DNA from: Callorhinus ursinus | Taxonomy: Eukaryota > Chordata > Mammalia > Carnivora > Otariidae | DNA: 64,000 bases | Assembly: GCF_003265705.1 (NCBI RefSeq) | Contig: NW_020313044.1 | Location: forward strand, 2,251,223-2,315,222 | Reading direction: 5' to 3' | Part shown: one piece after another, positions 1 through 11,490 of the stretch | Layout: the number at the start of each line of letters is the position of its first letter | Numbering within the stretch: position 1 is the stretch's first letter | The notes under the pieces: generated by a model | Told to the model about the DNA's origin: nothing | What the model saw: the letters and a program-made list of their open reading frames with translations, nothing else | Database searches by the model: none | Position numbers and translations under genes: made by a program

Positions 1-380
1 ATGAAAGTCAGTATTAACATTTTTCTGAGACTAGACTCAATAGAGCTAATATAAATGGGCCAGAATAATTATGGCTCTGAAAACTCATCTATTTGGTTGG
101 ACTATTATCCAAAAGGGACTTACTAACACACAGTCCTTAAGCAAATTCATCAGCACGTTTTTGTTAATTGTGCATCTGCTAAAGCTCATGATGGGGAGCA
201 CCAGATCCTGATGAGCTGCAGGTTGGGGCAGGGGGACGGGAAGTAGCCCTGATCCCTTGAGACAATTGTGTGCTTTTCTGGCCGAGGCTATGCCAAGGAC
301 AGACCCTAACTCATGCTGTGACCGGTCCCACCCTCAGGGGCCAATGGGATTTCATCCTCATTATCCTTGAGGAAAAGGCC

Positions 381-428
381 AAAAAAAAAAAAAAAAAAAA
401 CCCCACAAAAAACAACAACAAAAAAAAA
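381..428 (+). repeat. A-rich tract
   Basis: Twenty consecutive A are followed by CCCC, ACAAAAAACAACAACA and more A. It could be the tail of an old retroposon, but the sequence upstream shows no SINE or L1 body that I recognise. Confidence 0.8.
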
Positions 429-724
429 CCAGCACCAGTAAGATCTTAGAGAACACTAAAAGCTCAAAAGAATTCGTGACTCCTAACTGCACTTTCTCTT
501 CTGCTCCACGAAGTGGGGAGAAAGGCAGGGAGAAAACAAATGACTTTAGAGAGAAGGTGGAAGCTTGCCATGAGCCAGAGGTGAACCTCAGCTGAGCTGG
601 ATTGTTATTAAATTCATCACAATTGTCATTTGCACTTCAAGGCCCTCCTGCTCCAAAGCCTGCAGCACTTACCCAACATTTAGGAGCCCCTGGGGTTGGG
701 GAAGGTGGCCAGGGGAGGGCGAAA

Positions 725-763
725 CTGTCAGAAAGCTGACAGTCAAGGCTTCTCTTGACTGTC
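725..763. other. Two overlapping hairpins
   Basis: Stem 1 is CTGTCAG (725-731), loop AAAG, CTGACAG (736-742). Stem 2 is GACAGTCAAG (738-747), loop GCTTCT, CTTGACTGTC (754-763). Both stems are perfect and share bases 738-742, so only one can form at a time. No function is known; see findings. Confidence 0.55.
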
Positions 764-1084
764 AAGGGGGCATTGGGAGCTGGTCAAGGGCAGGCTGTAG
801 CTAGGGCCAGCCAGGGAAACAGGGCCAGGAGCCTTGGCGTGCTGCAGCCAGGCCAAGCTCAGAGCCTTCTCGGTCATTCCACTCCTGGCTGTGGCAGTGA
901 CAGAAACCCTGAGCTGTTAGGTCTAGGTTAATGAAGAGAGGCCTGGAATGACCAGGGAGAAAAGGACAGAAGGAAAGAGAACAGAGAGAGAGACAGACGG
1001 AGAAAGCACAAGGAAGACAGGAGTAGAAGAAGCAGAATCTTACTTGGTGCTCACGACACAGGCAACCAGCTCTTGGGGAGAATC

Positions 1085-1290
1085 CTGACCTTCCCAATTC
1101 TGCCACAAACTAGCTGAATGATCCTGGCCAAGTTACTTAATGTCTCTGAGCCTCGAGATCCTTCTCAAAATAAGGATAATAACTGTAGTTGTCTACTTTG
1201 TAGGGTTGTTGAGGGGATTAAATGAGAATACACATAAAGCACTTAATAAACCACTTGGTACATGGTAAATTCATCATTATTGATATTATT
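1085..1290 (+). repeat. MIR SINE (fossil)
   Basis: The order of blocks matches the MIR core and tail: CTAGCTGAATGATCCTGGCC, then AAGTTACTTAATGTCTCTGAGCC, then GGTTGTTGAGGGGATTAAATG and AAGCACTTAATAA. It is diverged, as expected for a mammal-wide repeat, with no target duplication left. Confidence 0.85.
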
Positions 1291-1294
1291 ATTG

Positions 1295-1312
1295 TATCAT
1301 CATCATCATCAT
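1295..1312 (+). repeat. (ATC)n microsatellite
   Basis: Six ATC units directly follow the AT-rich 3' end of the MIR. It probably arose from that tail. Confidence 0.85.
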
Positions 1313-1801
1313 ATTTTCTCCAAAGGGAAACTATACTATGAGCTTTAAACAGAGGCCAGAGGAGTAAGGTGTGGGGTTGGTGCGGGGCGGGGAGGTTGGA
1401 GAAGTACCCATATACCCTGATCCAGTGCTGCCCACATTCCTGTAAGAAAAATAAAAGCTCACCCTACTCCCACAGAAGCCTTGATGGCATGGAGGCTTTC
1501 TTGGACCTTACAGGGATTCTTCTATTTGTGCTAAGATATTTACCGGCTTCTGATGACTGAGGCAGAAGGTGAAGCAGGAAGCCATCAGCAGCCCAAGCAG
1601 CATTCCCAGAAGAGCCATCCTAGAAGGGGGCAGGTCCTGGAGAGCCACAGATACAGACCTGAGGAAAATAAAAAAGAAAACAGAAGGTCAACAGGAATCT
1701 GGTGCCTGATCCCCCAGCACTGTGATTCCCAAGATGTCACTTGTTCAATGGATAACAGACATTTTCCGCATAGAGGTATCAAAGGTCTTCTACCACAGGA
1801 T
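1313..1801. other. Unique non-coding sequence
   Basis: No repeat family or gene recognised. Two short overlapping frames (63 and 85 codons) lack recognisable domains and are treated as chance. Confidence 0.55.
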
Positions 1802-1818
1802 AAGACCTAAAGGAAGCC

Positions 1819-2017
1819 GGGGCGCCTGGGTGGCTCAGTTGTGAAGCATCTGCCTTCGGCTCAGGTCATGATCCCAGGGTCCTGGGATCGAGCCCCACAT
1901 TGGGCTCCCTGCTCCACAGGAAGCCTGCTTCTCCCTCTCCCACTCCCCCTGCTTGTGTTCCCTCTCTCACTGTGTCTCTCTCTGTCAAATAAATAAAATC
2001 TTAAAAAAAAAAAAAAA
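1819..2017 (+). mobile_element. Can-SINE, full length
   Basis: Starts GGGGCGCCTGGGTGGCTCAG and contains box-B-like GGGATCGAGCCCCAC, the CT-rich middle, AAATAAATAAAATCTT and poly-A. It is flanked by a 17-bp target duplication, AAGACCTAAAGGAAGCC (1802-1818) against AAGATCTAAAGGAAGCC (2016-2032), with one mismatch. The good preservation points to a fairly recent insertion. Confidence 0.95.
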
Positions 2018-2032
2018 GATCTAAAGGAAGCC

Positions 2033-2435
2033 TCCATCTCCCATAAGTTCAGCCACTCATGGGCAGATATGCCTTGGTTGGTAGCATAGAGCCAAGGAGG
2101 ACTCTTACATGAGATACAATGGCTGTGGTTCCTTCCTTCCTCATTATCAACTTGTCAGGTTGTACAGGGTGGTATTGGCTATGACAGTGAGAGAAAGAAA
2201 CTAACCAATTTATTTGTGTGTGAACACACCTGAGCCCAACTCCTCATAAGCCTTCATAATCATTCACTTCTAAACCATGCTCACTGTTATACCTGAAGAA
2301 AGATGCCATCAGTATCCCAACAACCAGCAAAGCTCAATATTCCCAAGCCACAAAGCCTTACACATCGCTTTTCAAATGGCCAAACAATTTTGGGAGGCCA
2401 GGGGAGGGCCTGAAGCACAGGCCCTAGTACCTGTG
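2033..2435. other. Unique non-coding sequence
   Basis: Nothing recognisable between the SINE and the old L1 that follows. Confidence 0.5.
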
Positions 2436-2439
2436 AAAA

Positions 2440-4016
2440 TTAAAAAAGGATAAAAGGATATCCCATGTTCATGGATTAGTGACTTAATATTGTTAAGACG
2501 ACAATACTACCCAAGGCAATACGCAGATTCAATGCAATCTCTATCAAAATACCAATGCTGTTACAGAAGTGGAGAAACCCATCCTAAAATACATATGGAA
2601 TTTCAAGGGACCCAGAGCAGCTAAAAAGATCTTGGAAAAAAAGAACAAAGTTAGAAGACTTGTATTTCCTGATTTCAAAACTTACTACAAAGCTACAGTT
2701 ATCACAACAGTGTGGTACAGCCTTAAGGACAGACACAAGGACCAATGGAATAAAATTGAGGACCCAGAAATAATCATGTATGGTCAACTTATTTTCAACA
2801 AGGGTGTCAATACCACTCCATGGGGAAAAAACAGTCTCTTCATCATCAAAATAAACAAAATCTTTTAAAAATAAATAAATAAAAGACCTAAATTTAAGAG
2901 CTAAACTTTTAGAAAAAAAAAACATATAGAAAATCTTCGTAACCTTAGATTTGGCAGTAATTTCCTAAAAAGGACACCAAAACCACAGGTGATTTAAAAA
3001 AATAGGTAAATTGAGCTCCATAGATATTTTAGAACTTTTGTGCCTCAAAAGACATTATCAAGAGAGTGAAAAGACAACCAACAAAATGGGAGAAAATACT
3101 TGCAAATCACCTACCTGTTAAGGTTTAATAACCAGAATATATCAACAACTCCTACAATTCAACAACAAAAAAACAAGCAACCCAAATTAAAAACAGGCAA
3201 AGGACTTGAACGGACATTTCTCTAAAGAAGATAGACAAATGCCAATAGGGACATGAAAATATTCTCAACATCATTAATCATTAAGGAAATGCAAATCAAA
3301 GCCACACTGATTTACTACTTCACATCCACTATGATGGCTGTAATTTTTTTAAAAAAGGAAAATAACCTATATTAACAAGGATGCAGACAAACTAGAACCC
3401 TTATACATTGCCGGTGGGAATGTAAAATGCTGTGGAACAAAGTTTAGCAGTCCCTCAAAAAGCAAAACACAGAATTACCTTATGATCCAGTAATTCCACC
3501 CCTAGGTATTTATTCCACACAACAGACCTGAAAACAGTGACTCAAACAGATAGTTCCATGTGAATGTTCATAGCAGCATTATTCACAATAGCCAAAAGGT
3601 GGGAATAACCCCAATACCCATCAACAGAGTTTTTTAAATGTTGTATATACATACAATGGAATATTATTTAGTCATAAAAAGAATGAAATTCTGATACATG
3701 ATTCAACATGAATCAACCTTGAAAACGTTATATGCCAAGTGAAATAAGCTAGACACAAAAGAAAAGATATTGCTATGAATCTACTTAAATGAATTCTCTT
3801 CAGCAGGCAAATTCAGAGAGACAGAAAGTAGATTACAGGTTACCAAGGGGAGTTACTACTTAATGGGTTTCTTAGTGAAACAATTTTGGTCAGTACACTA
3901 GAGCGGCAGTCAAGATAACTTAATCCAAATTGCTGAATCACTATATATACTATATACCTGAAACTAATATTACACTCTATGTTCACTAACTGGAATTTAA
4001 ATAAAAACGTTAAAAA
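2440..4016 (+). mobile_element. Old L1 3' end (ORF2 remnant plus 3'UTR)
   Basis: From about 2460 the sequence follows the mammalian L1 ORF2 tail: CCATGTTCATGGATTAG, AATGCAATCTCTATCAAAATACC, then the stretch translating near 2569-2868 as EKPILKYIWNFKGPRAAKKI and VVWYSLKD-like residues. This is the carboxy end of the reverse transcriptase protein. It then runs through the 3' end (ACATACAATGGAATATTATTTAG, GAACTAATATTACACT-like) to TTTAAATAAAAACGTT and poly-A. Near 2855-2885 part of ORF2 is replaced by an A-rich (AAATA)n stretch, so the frame is broken and the element is dead. The 3' end resembles the L1MA/L1MB age class. Confidence 0.9.
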
Positions 4017-5329
4017 AAAAAGAGCGAGAAACACGTGTACTTTAAAAAAAATTGGCAAATGGTCTAGAAAGAAGGGCAAAAATAGAAACAAAATGAAACA
4101 AGCGAAACATTTTTAAGAAGCCTTAGAAAAAGTCAGGACATGTCAGCATTAGTCCAGACCCTTATAAAAGGCTTGTGCGTTGGTCACTCGGCCCTAATAT
4201 ACCTTACTAGGCAGTTTACTCAATAGAGGCTTAACTGTGTTCGTTATAGGGGAACATCTCTGAAGAGTATGGTATTTACCTTTTCTCTTTGCTCTTCCTG
4301 CCATACTCCACATTCCACCACAGGAAATTGGTCCTATAACAGGACTGCAGTGAGACCCAAAGCCCTGTCTGAACCCATTCTCAGAAGTTATTACCCCCTT
4401 GCCCAGCCCACACCTTCTCAGAGGCAGACGGAAACTTTCCCTAAGGACATCTGGAGCCATAAAGGAAAACAGCCCTGCTGGACCGGCACTGTGCTAAAAA
4501 AGCATAGCCAAATGGAAAAGCAAAGGCTTGGACACTAAAAATAGCTGCTACACTCACCCAGCAGCAAAAGCCTTTGCTTTCTGCCAGCTTCTCCCCTCTT
4601 TTTTCGTCGACAAAATGGAACGGCTGAGTGCCACATGAGCTTTCCCCAGCAGCTTGGCTCCCTGGGGCACCAACACACTGAAAGGCAGGGAGTGAGTTCA
4701 CCGCACAGCATTAGTTCTAGACAGGTGCCTGACCGTGCCTGGCTGTGTTGGGGGTGAGTGAGCAGGCTGGGTGAGGATGAACAAGGAGCAGAAGCTTCCA
4801 CATCAGGAGTGAACAGGTTGGGAAGGACCAGGGAGATGGGTCCCAAGAACATACAATGTTCCCTGGAGATTCCTATAATGCCCCATACCTTTCTTAATCC
4901 GCAGCCTTGCCCGTGGGAAAAAGGAGAGTCAAAAATGGGAGTGGGGTGCAGTATTGGGAAACATACCGTAAGAGAAAACAAAGCCTGTCCCCAAAGCAAC
5001 AGGTTTCCCTTCCCTGCATGAAGAGTGTTCATGTGTCCACGGATGGACACACACACACAGTTAAACACTCCCTTCTCACGGCCAGGGAAAAGCACCGGAA
5101 TTGATGCTGGGGAAAAAGATGAGGAGGAAGAGATAAATGAGAATGAATTAGTCAAGGGCAAAGAAGACAAATGAGCAGGAGGAGAAAATACAGAAGAGAC
5201 TGAGGCAAAAGAGGTTGGGAGCAGCTGATCCACACACAGCAGCTTCCCCACCTCCCGGAGTGGGAAGCAGAGTGGGGGGTGCGAGAGAAATAGCAGCTCC
5301 CACAGGGCTCCCAGCCGCCTCCGTCTCCT
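4017..5329. other. Unique non-coding sequence
   Basis: No repeat or gene recognised. A 284-codon frame on the minus strand (4535-5389) is the longest in the window. It begins in the CG/CA tract, is rich in Ser, Leu, Cys and Pro as random translation of CT-rich DNA would be, and shows no domain. Confidence 0.55.
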
Positions 5330-5377
5330 GCACGCGCGCGCGCGCGCACACGCACACGCACACACACACACACACAC
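5330..5377 (+). repeat. (CG)n-(CA)n alternating tract
   Basis: About 17 bases of alternating CG run into CACACG units and then pure CA. It is a purine-pyrimidine alternating tract without interruption, the class of sequence known to adopt Z-DNA most easily, and is likely length-polymorphic. Confidence 0.95.
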
Positions 5378-6884
5378 CCTCAGAAGCATTTTATGCCAAT
5401 ACTAAGGATGAGCGATCGATTCGTAAATAGATCCTTCATCTCCCCCCAATAGTTCCACATGGACTGTACACCTGACCTATTTATTGCCTCCATATATTTC
5501 TCCATGAAACACAGACAGAGAGAACATGTTGCGGGGAGGAGGTGCCAGGGGACAGAGCTAGGAGAAGTGAGGCTGGGAGAAAGGAATGAGACAGTTTCCC
5601 AAGCTTTGCAGGGGTACCCTAACAGCATGGGGAATGGTGTCCTGCGTCCTGCTAAGGCCTGGCCTGCAGCCATGTCAACCTGGGCTTGGACCTTATTCAA
5701 GTAGCAGCAGGTGGAGACCATGCAGACAGTTTTCTCTGGGCTTTATGCTCAAAGTGGGGTGAGCAGGGTAGGGGTGGGAAGAGGGAAAGGGGAAGTGGCA
5801 CACAGCTATGTTTTACCAGGACTGCTCACAACACAACCAGGGACTTGGGCAGCAACAGCAGCAGCAAGAGAAAATCTTGTTACACTGACGTAAGTAAAGC
5901 CAAAGTCATGGCATCCCTTTGAGGCACAGGTGGCACACTCGGCCTGAGGTCAGTGCCCTTCCCAAACCCTACTTGCCACCCACTAACCCTGGATTTGCCT
6001 CATCACCTGCCCCTACACACACTATAGAACAAATCTTCCCATCATCCTTGGCTCTTACTGGAGCACAGAGCAACATCTTTACATTTACAGTCTTCTTCTG
6101 ACTTAAACCACCACCACTCGGTCTGGGAAAGGAAATATATTTCAATGTTCTACCAGTAACTCTTTCCTTAGGTATCCTTGGGCTTTGGGACAAAAAGATA
6201 ATTAGGACTTGAAATGCCCATTTTTTTCTCCTATCAAAACTGGCCATCTGTAGGCTGCACCTCCACTTAAATAGAGGTTGGATGCTCTCAGCAATCTGTA
6301 TTTTCAGCTTCCTGTATTGTGCAGCTTACAGGAGCAGATGTTTGGGGCATGGGTGGGACGAGGCCTTTGGACTCATCAGCCCTTGCCTTTCTTGATGCCT
6401 CATGTCCTCTATTCCATTCAGACAGAACTGGGGTAAAGGACTAGGCCCTGGATAAAAAATAAATAAAATTTTTAAAAAACCATCATCCCATAACTTTTAT
6501 CTTCTCTAAAGGCAGGAAAACAAAAGAATGGGATGAGGATGGCAAAGAGCCAACAGACGGAGGAAGGCAAAGTGGGACTGCTGGATCTCTGAAAGCTTCT
6601 TACATGGCTGGCTGGCCCCATGGACAGTGGCTGCTCTTATCTCAGGGCCAGAGCACAAGGAGAACAGGAAAAGGTCACAAGTGTCCTGGGCAGACAGGAG
6701 CACCTCAGCAAGCTACCTGGGAGCACTCTGAACTCCATCTCAGAAAATGCTCACACTCTTAACCTACAGCGTATATCCATGTATTTGTTTCCCCAAATCT
6801 AGAAGTGAAAGGACAAGAATTCCCACTTCCATCTTAAAAGAAGGGAACTTGAGCAAAGAGATAAAAACATTGGATAGAAAGTAT
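5378..6884. other. Unique non-coding sequence
   Basis: No gene or recognised repeat. It contains a small A-rich stretch at 6450-6480 resembling a decayed retroposon tail and a (CAG)n-like run near 5853. Confidence 0.55.
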
Positions 6885-7110
6885 AGTACATGAAGTTAGC
6901 ATCAGAATGACCTAAGGCCAGTTCTTAGCTCTGTCAATTCCTAGCTATGTGATCTTGAACACAACTGTACTAGGCCTCAGTTTCTCCATCTGTAAAATGG
7001 GCATAATAAGAGCTCCCACTTCAAAGAGTGTTAGGGAGGATTAAATAAATATATGGAAAGTGCATAATAAAGCATCTGGCACCTACTTATCATTAGAGTA
7101 GGGATGATGA
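6885..7110 (+). repeat. MIR SINE (fossil)
   Basis: Blocks CTAGCTATGTGATCTTGAAC, CTCAGTTTCTCCATCTGTAA, AATGGGCATAATAA, GGAGGATTAAATAAATATAT and AGCATCTGGCACCTA follow the MIR order closely. Confidence 0.9.
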
Positions 7111-7533
7111 CTAGCTCTTCGACCCACAGGCCATCAGGGCCAGGCCAGGCACCCTGGAACCACTCTCCAGAGCTCTGCCTTCTGCAGGATCAACACATTC
7201 TTTAGCTGACCCTATACCTCAAACTTCAGAACAAAAGCTTTTTGCTGGGTTATCTACTCCCAGGAGGTGAAGGAAACAGATGTTATGGGACAACTCCCCC
7301 ACCAGCTGAAAATGGAGAAACAAAAGCCAGTTTTCTGTTGAGCACCTAGGCAGACCCAGCACACTCAGTGCGCTTCCCAGCATACGAGGGTCCAGAGAGC
7401 CAGGCCACCATCGTGTAGAACTGCCGGCTGCAGGAACAGCTGTGAAACAAACTTCTGCTTTCCAGACTGAAGGTTAGAGGATGAGCTCTTCCTACAGACA
7501 CACATTCATTACTATTTATGGGCTGCACAAACT

Positions 7534-7535
<2 letters not shown>
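7111..7535. other. Unique non-coding sequence
   Basis: Nothing recognised. Confidence 0.5.

Positions 7536-7573
<38 letters not shown>
7536..7573 (+). repeat. (AC)n microsatellite
   Basis: Uninterrupted AC dinucleotides, about 19 units. Likely length-polymorphic. Confidence 0.97.
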
Positions 7574-7575
<2 letters not shown>

Positions 7576-8629
7576 CACTCACCTCTACACAAACAGAAAC
7601 TCGCTGCCTAATTTGAGCAAATATGAAGCTGAAGAAACAATGCAAAAAGGACACTAAAAGGACAGCCTTGACAAGAGAAAACAATGTGTAAAGGCGTAGG
7701 AAAAGAAATGGATTTTTAAAGAAAAATTTAAAGGACAAGAGAAATAAGTTTGGAACAGTCAGGCAAACAGGCTCTTTCCCCCTAAGACATAAACTAAACA
7801 GAAAGTCAGGAGGTAAACAGCAATTAAATCCAAAGAGCCTTTGGACAGCAAAAGAAAAGTGGCTTCCAATCCCAGCCCAGCCTGGGTAACTGGCTGGGAG
7901 GCTGGACAGGGAACATCCTTAACCACTGACCATTTGTGTAATGGGGACAAGAGCAGTCCCCAGTATTGAAGCCATGCCTAGGGCCAAGTAAATGGAGACT
8001 GCTTTCAACAGACCCAAGGTACCCAAGAAAGAAAGTGATTAGAGGAGGCTGTTGAAGGAAGAAGGTTCACAGGAGACCTAAGCTTCTGCCTCAACAAAAA
8101 GCTGCAAAGCCAAAATCCATTTGTACAGCCTTCAAAAGAGAGCCCATTCCAGCAGCAATGTAAGGACAGGTGCTGGTCCCGCCAAAGAGCACATGGAGCC
8201 AAGAAGGACTCCAGAAACCCAGCAGGGACTGGAGCAACATGGGGTGGGATGAAAGGGGAAGGAAGCATTCCTGACCCCTTCTCAATACTCTGTACTCCAA
8301 AAGGTGAGGGACATGACCAATTCCATCCCTATTTTAGTAGGGAAGAAAACAGATCTTCAAGAAGGTAGCTAAGCATATTAGCAAAAAACTACAATCTCAC
8401 AGACAAAAGACAATGGCTCCAGCTAAAAGAAATCAAGTGACAAGCAAAAAAGAGAGCAAAAGCAAAAGGGACAAAGCAAATAGGAGCCCAGCCTGGCCCT
8501 CTTCAGACCTATGCTATTCAACCACAGCCTTCAATAAATCTGAATGCTAGAAGGGAATTTAAGATTCAATCTTCATTTGCACTGCTAAAGATCTAAAAGA
8601 CATAGCAGGCACTCATTCACTACATAAAG
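7574..8629. other. Unique non-coding sequence
   Basis: Purine-rich sequence (many AAAG and GAAA runs around 7640-7760 and 8390-8480) with no gene or repeat family I can name. Confidence 0.5.
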
Positions 8630-8640
8630 AATAACCAGGG

Positions 8641-8808
8641 GACGCCCGGGTGGCTCAGTCAGTTAGGCTCAGGTCATCATCCCAGGGTGCTGTGATCCAG
8701 TACCACATCGGGCTCCTTGCTCTGCGGGGAGCCTGCTTCTCCCTCTGCCTGCCACTCCCCCTGCTTGTGCTCTCTCTGACAAATAAATAAATAAAATCTT
8801 AAAAAAAA
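8641..8808 (+). mobile_element. Can-SINE, internally shortened
   Basis: Head GACGCCCGGGTGGCTCAGTC, tail CAAATAAATAAATAAAATCTT plus poly-A. The segment between box A and AGGTCATCATCCC lacks the usual GTCTGCCTTCGGC. Target duplication AATAACCAGGG at 8630-8640 and 8809-8819. Confidence 0.93.
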
Positions 8809-8819
8809 AATAACCAGGG

Positions 8820-9744
8820 TTCAATGCCTTTAGGTCTGAAGCTTGTCAGTAGATCCAGGAAGGCTCTGGCAACTTCACACCTATCAAAGACAAAGAGGTA
8901 GAGAAAGGCTAGAGCAGGGTCAGAACTTTGATGCCATTACCACAGAGAATAATAAGCAAAGCAACAAGAATAGAGCTCCTGTCTTACCGAGAAACCCAGA
9001 GAGAAAGGAACAATGAGCAAGAATAATCTTCAAGTCATGGCTGGAGTTTAGGAAAAGAAAGCAAAGCAAGCAAGGCTATCAAACAAGGAACGGCAACAAT
9101 AGTGCAGAATCAAATAGGCCAACAGAGGAGAGAACCCTGAGAAAATCAAGTTATAGGCAACAACGTCAAGAGATCAATCAGAATGAGGATGAAAAAAGCC
9201 ACTGGATTTGGTGATGAGGCAGCCAGATGGGCCCTGCAAGAGAGGGCACACGTGAGAAGAAATAGAGGCACATAAGTAGAATCCTCTGAAAGCCTGAGTG
9301 GGTCCACTGAAGTTTGGAGATTTGGGGCCACTTCTCTAAATCCAATTTTTTCAATATTATCACTCAAGTCTTAATGATAACAGAGAAAAAACTGACTCCA
9401 ATGGTCAGGTCCTACAGACGGATCCTCCAATGCCATACAAAGGCTTCTACGGTGGTGTAGAACTACCCCTCCAACACACCTGTCCTCGGGATAGTGACAG
9501 ACTCAGTCACACCTACAAAAGGGGGGGGGGCAGGGAAGCAAAGCTTCAAGAACAAACTCCCATTAGACACAACTCTACCTTCTCTGAGCTCTCAGCCATG
9601 CCTCAGACTGCTCAGAAGCTTTAGTCCTTGCACTTTGTAATATGAGATGGCGAGAAATACCCCAATGACACCAAATCCCCTAGGAATCAAGTGCACTATC
9701 TGGGCCACCCACAGGAAAATAAATTCTGTCTCACAGTAGTTATA
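8820..9744. other. Unique non-coding sequence
   Basis: Nothing recognised except a run of ten G at 9521-9530. Confidence 0.5.
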
Positions 9745-9975
9745 GTCAACATTTATAAAGCGCTTGCTATGTTCCAAGCAAAGTTCTAAGCTCATTCACT
9801 CTTCTCAACAACTCTCTGACAGCGTTCTAATATGCTTCTCATTCAGCCCATGAAGGGACTGAAATTCAGAAAGGTTAAATAACTTGCCCGAGTTCATGCA
9901 GCCAGAGAGTGGTAGTCAAGAATCAAAGCCAGTTGGCCCAGAACCCATCCTCTTTCCACAGGCCATGCTGTCTTT
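9745..9975 (-). repeat. MIR SINE (fossil)
   Basis: Read on the plus strand it is the MIR reverse complement: CATTTATAAAGCGCTTGCTAT, GGTTAAATAACTTGCC, CAGCCAGAGAGTGGTAG, ACCCATCCTC. Confidence 0.85.
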
Positions 9976-10129
9976 CCAGTGGTCTATGAATCAGCCACAG
10001 AAACTGGACTCATTTTACTTATTCTACAAGTGTGAATACAAAGGCACACATTTTTATGTCAGGAGAGAAATTTTGAAATGAGCCTACTGGGGCCCTCTTG
10101 TGGGAAGACCCACTGCTACCATGTCCAAG

Positions 10130-10130
<1 letters not shown>

Positions 10131-10206
<76 letters not shown>
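10131..10206 (+). repeat. (TC)n-(CA)n compound microsatellite
   Basis: About 19 TC units (10131-10168) join about 19 CA units (10169-10206) with no interruption. The polypyrimidine half has mirror symmetry and could form a triplex; the CA half could form Z-DNA. Confidence 0.97.
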
Positions 10207-10207
<1 letters not shown>

Positions 10208-10814
10208 ACATTTTGATTGGTGAATGCCCTTAGCACAGCCCAGCCCACAAATGAGGCACAGACATTCAAGAGGAAGAACACCCTGGACTCAAATTGCAGC
10301 CAGATCACTGGCACCCTGTGTGGCTTGACTCCTTGACCTCCCATTATATAGGGTTCCCAACTGAACCCGAAGGACAAATATCATTGCTCTCCAAGCCCAA
10401 GCACTCCCCTCATATATACCCAACTGTCTGGCAAGAACTCAGCAGAGGGCAGGGGCAACTATCTTGGCCCAGATGATATCCAAGTTCATTTCCAACTAGT
10501 TTATGACCATGTGATCACCTGGAGAACCCTGAGGACAGGGTTACCTCTTCACAGCAGAAGACAATGGAGCCCCAAAACGTGAGGCTCATTTGCCTAAGCA
10601 CACCAGTAAGTGACCAGGTGAGTTAGGGAAACATCCCCGGCCAGCTCAGTGTACTTTCCCGTAGGCCCCAGATTACAAGCTCTCAGCAGAGCACAGGCAA
10701 GGAGGCCTACACCTTATACTTGCTCCCTGACCCTGCCTGAGGTCCTAAGAGTGATGGGCCTGTGTCTGATAAAAGCAAGGGGTACTAGAAGCTCTACTCT
10801 ACTTCATCTCCACT
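10207..10814. other. Unique non-coding sequence
   Basis: No gene recognised. Around 10530-10620 there may be a very decayed MIR fragment in minus orientation, too weak to call. Confidence 0.45.
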
Positions 10815-11050
10815 CCGGTGTGATGAAAAGAATGTGGGCTCTGGATTTCGACCCAAGTCTCCTAGACAAGCTGTAGGACTCTGGGCTAGCTGTTTAACCT
10901 CTCCAGGTTTCAACCCCGTCATCTACCAAAGGACTTGAGAGTAACCACTTTACTTCGCAGAATGGTTGTCAGTATTAAGTGAGATGTTAGGAAGCATACA
11001 GCACAGTGCCTGACACAAAATGAGGGCTCAGGAAGCTTGTAATGCTCATT
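10815..11050 (+). repeat. MIR SINE (fossil)
   Basis: GAATGTGGGCTCTGGATTTCGA, GACTCTGGGCTAGCTGTTTAAC, TATTAAGTGAGATGTTAGGA and CACAGTGCCTGACACAAAATGA follow the MIR consensus from 5' half to tail. Confidence 0.85.
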
Positions 11051-11308
11051 AACAACCATTCTGAGAGAAAATTCTGAGCCAAGGACAGGATAAACAAAAG
11101 CAGTGAGAGCTTCATTCTCTTTCAGAATTATCTTGTGTTCTGACAGCCAAGTCTCTCCTTGGAACTCAGCTTCCCTGAGCCACAGGCCTGCCTACACATC
11201 TGGACTACACTCTAGGTGGCTACACAGCCATTTCCACAGAAACCTCAGCATTGCTGGCTGGCTCTGCATCAATGCCCCCTAAAGAAATGACTGAGAATGG
11301 CCACTTCA

Positions 11309-11476
11309 GGGGGCACCTGGGGGGCTCAGTCGGTTAAGCATCTGCCTTCGGCTCAGGTCATGATCCCAGGGTCCTGGGATGGAGCCCCACATCGAGCAGG
11401 GAGCCTGCTTCTCCCTCTCCCTCTGCCTGCCGCTTTCTGTCAAATAAATAAATAAAATCTTAAAAAAAAAAAAAAA
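11309..11476 (+). mobile_element. Can-SINE
   Basis: Starts GGGGGCACCTGGGGGGCTCAG and ends TAAATAAAATCTT plus A15. The CT-rich middle is shortened. Target duplication GAATGGCCACTTC (11294-11306) against GAATGGTCACTTC (11477-11489), one mismatch. Confidence 0.94.
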
Positions 11477-11490
11477 GAATGGTCACTTCC

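Larger units (their letters stand above)
1..1084. other. Unique non-coding sequence
   Basis: I recognise no gene or repeat family here apart from the A-rich tract and the hairpin pair listed separately. The 101-codon open frame on the minus strand (801-1106) has no motif, no plausible start context and no homology I recognise, so it is not called. Confidence 0.6.

Noticed and set aside
1819..2017. tRNA-like A and B boxes in Can-SINEs
   Set aside because: They are promoter remnants of tRNA-derived retroposons; no cloverleaf or intact tRNA is present here or in the other SINEs.
2569..2868. 99-codon frame resembling L1 ORF2 protein
   Set aside because: It is genuine L1 ORF2 sequence but only its end, broken just downstream by an A-rich replacement; it is a fossil, not a gene.
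4535..5389. 284-codon open frame, minus strand, the longest in the window
   Set aside because: It starts within the CG/CA microsatellite, and its composition (Ser, Leu, Pro, Cys rich) is what GA/CT-rich DNA gives by chance. It has no domain, no splice context and no similarity I recognise.
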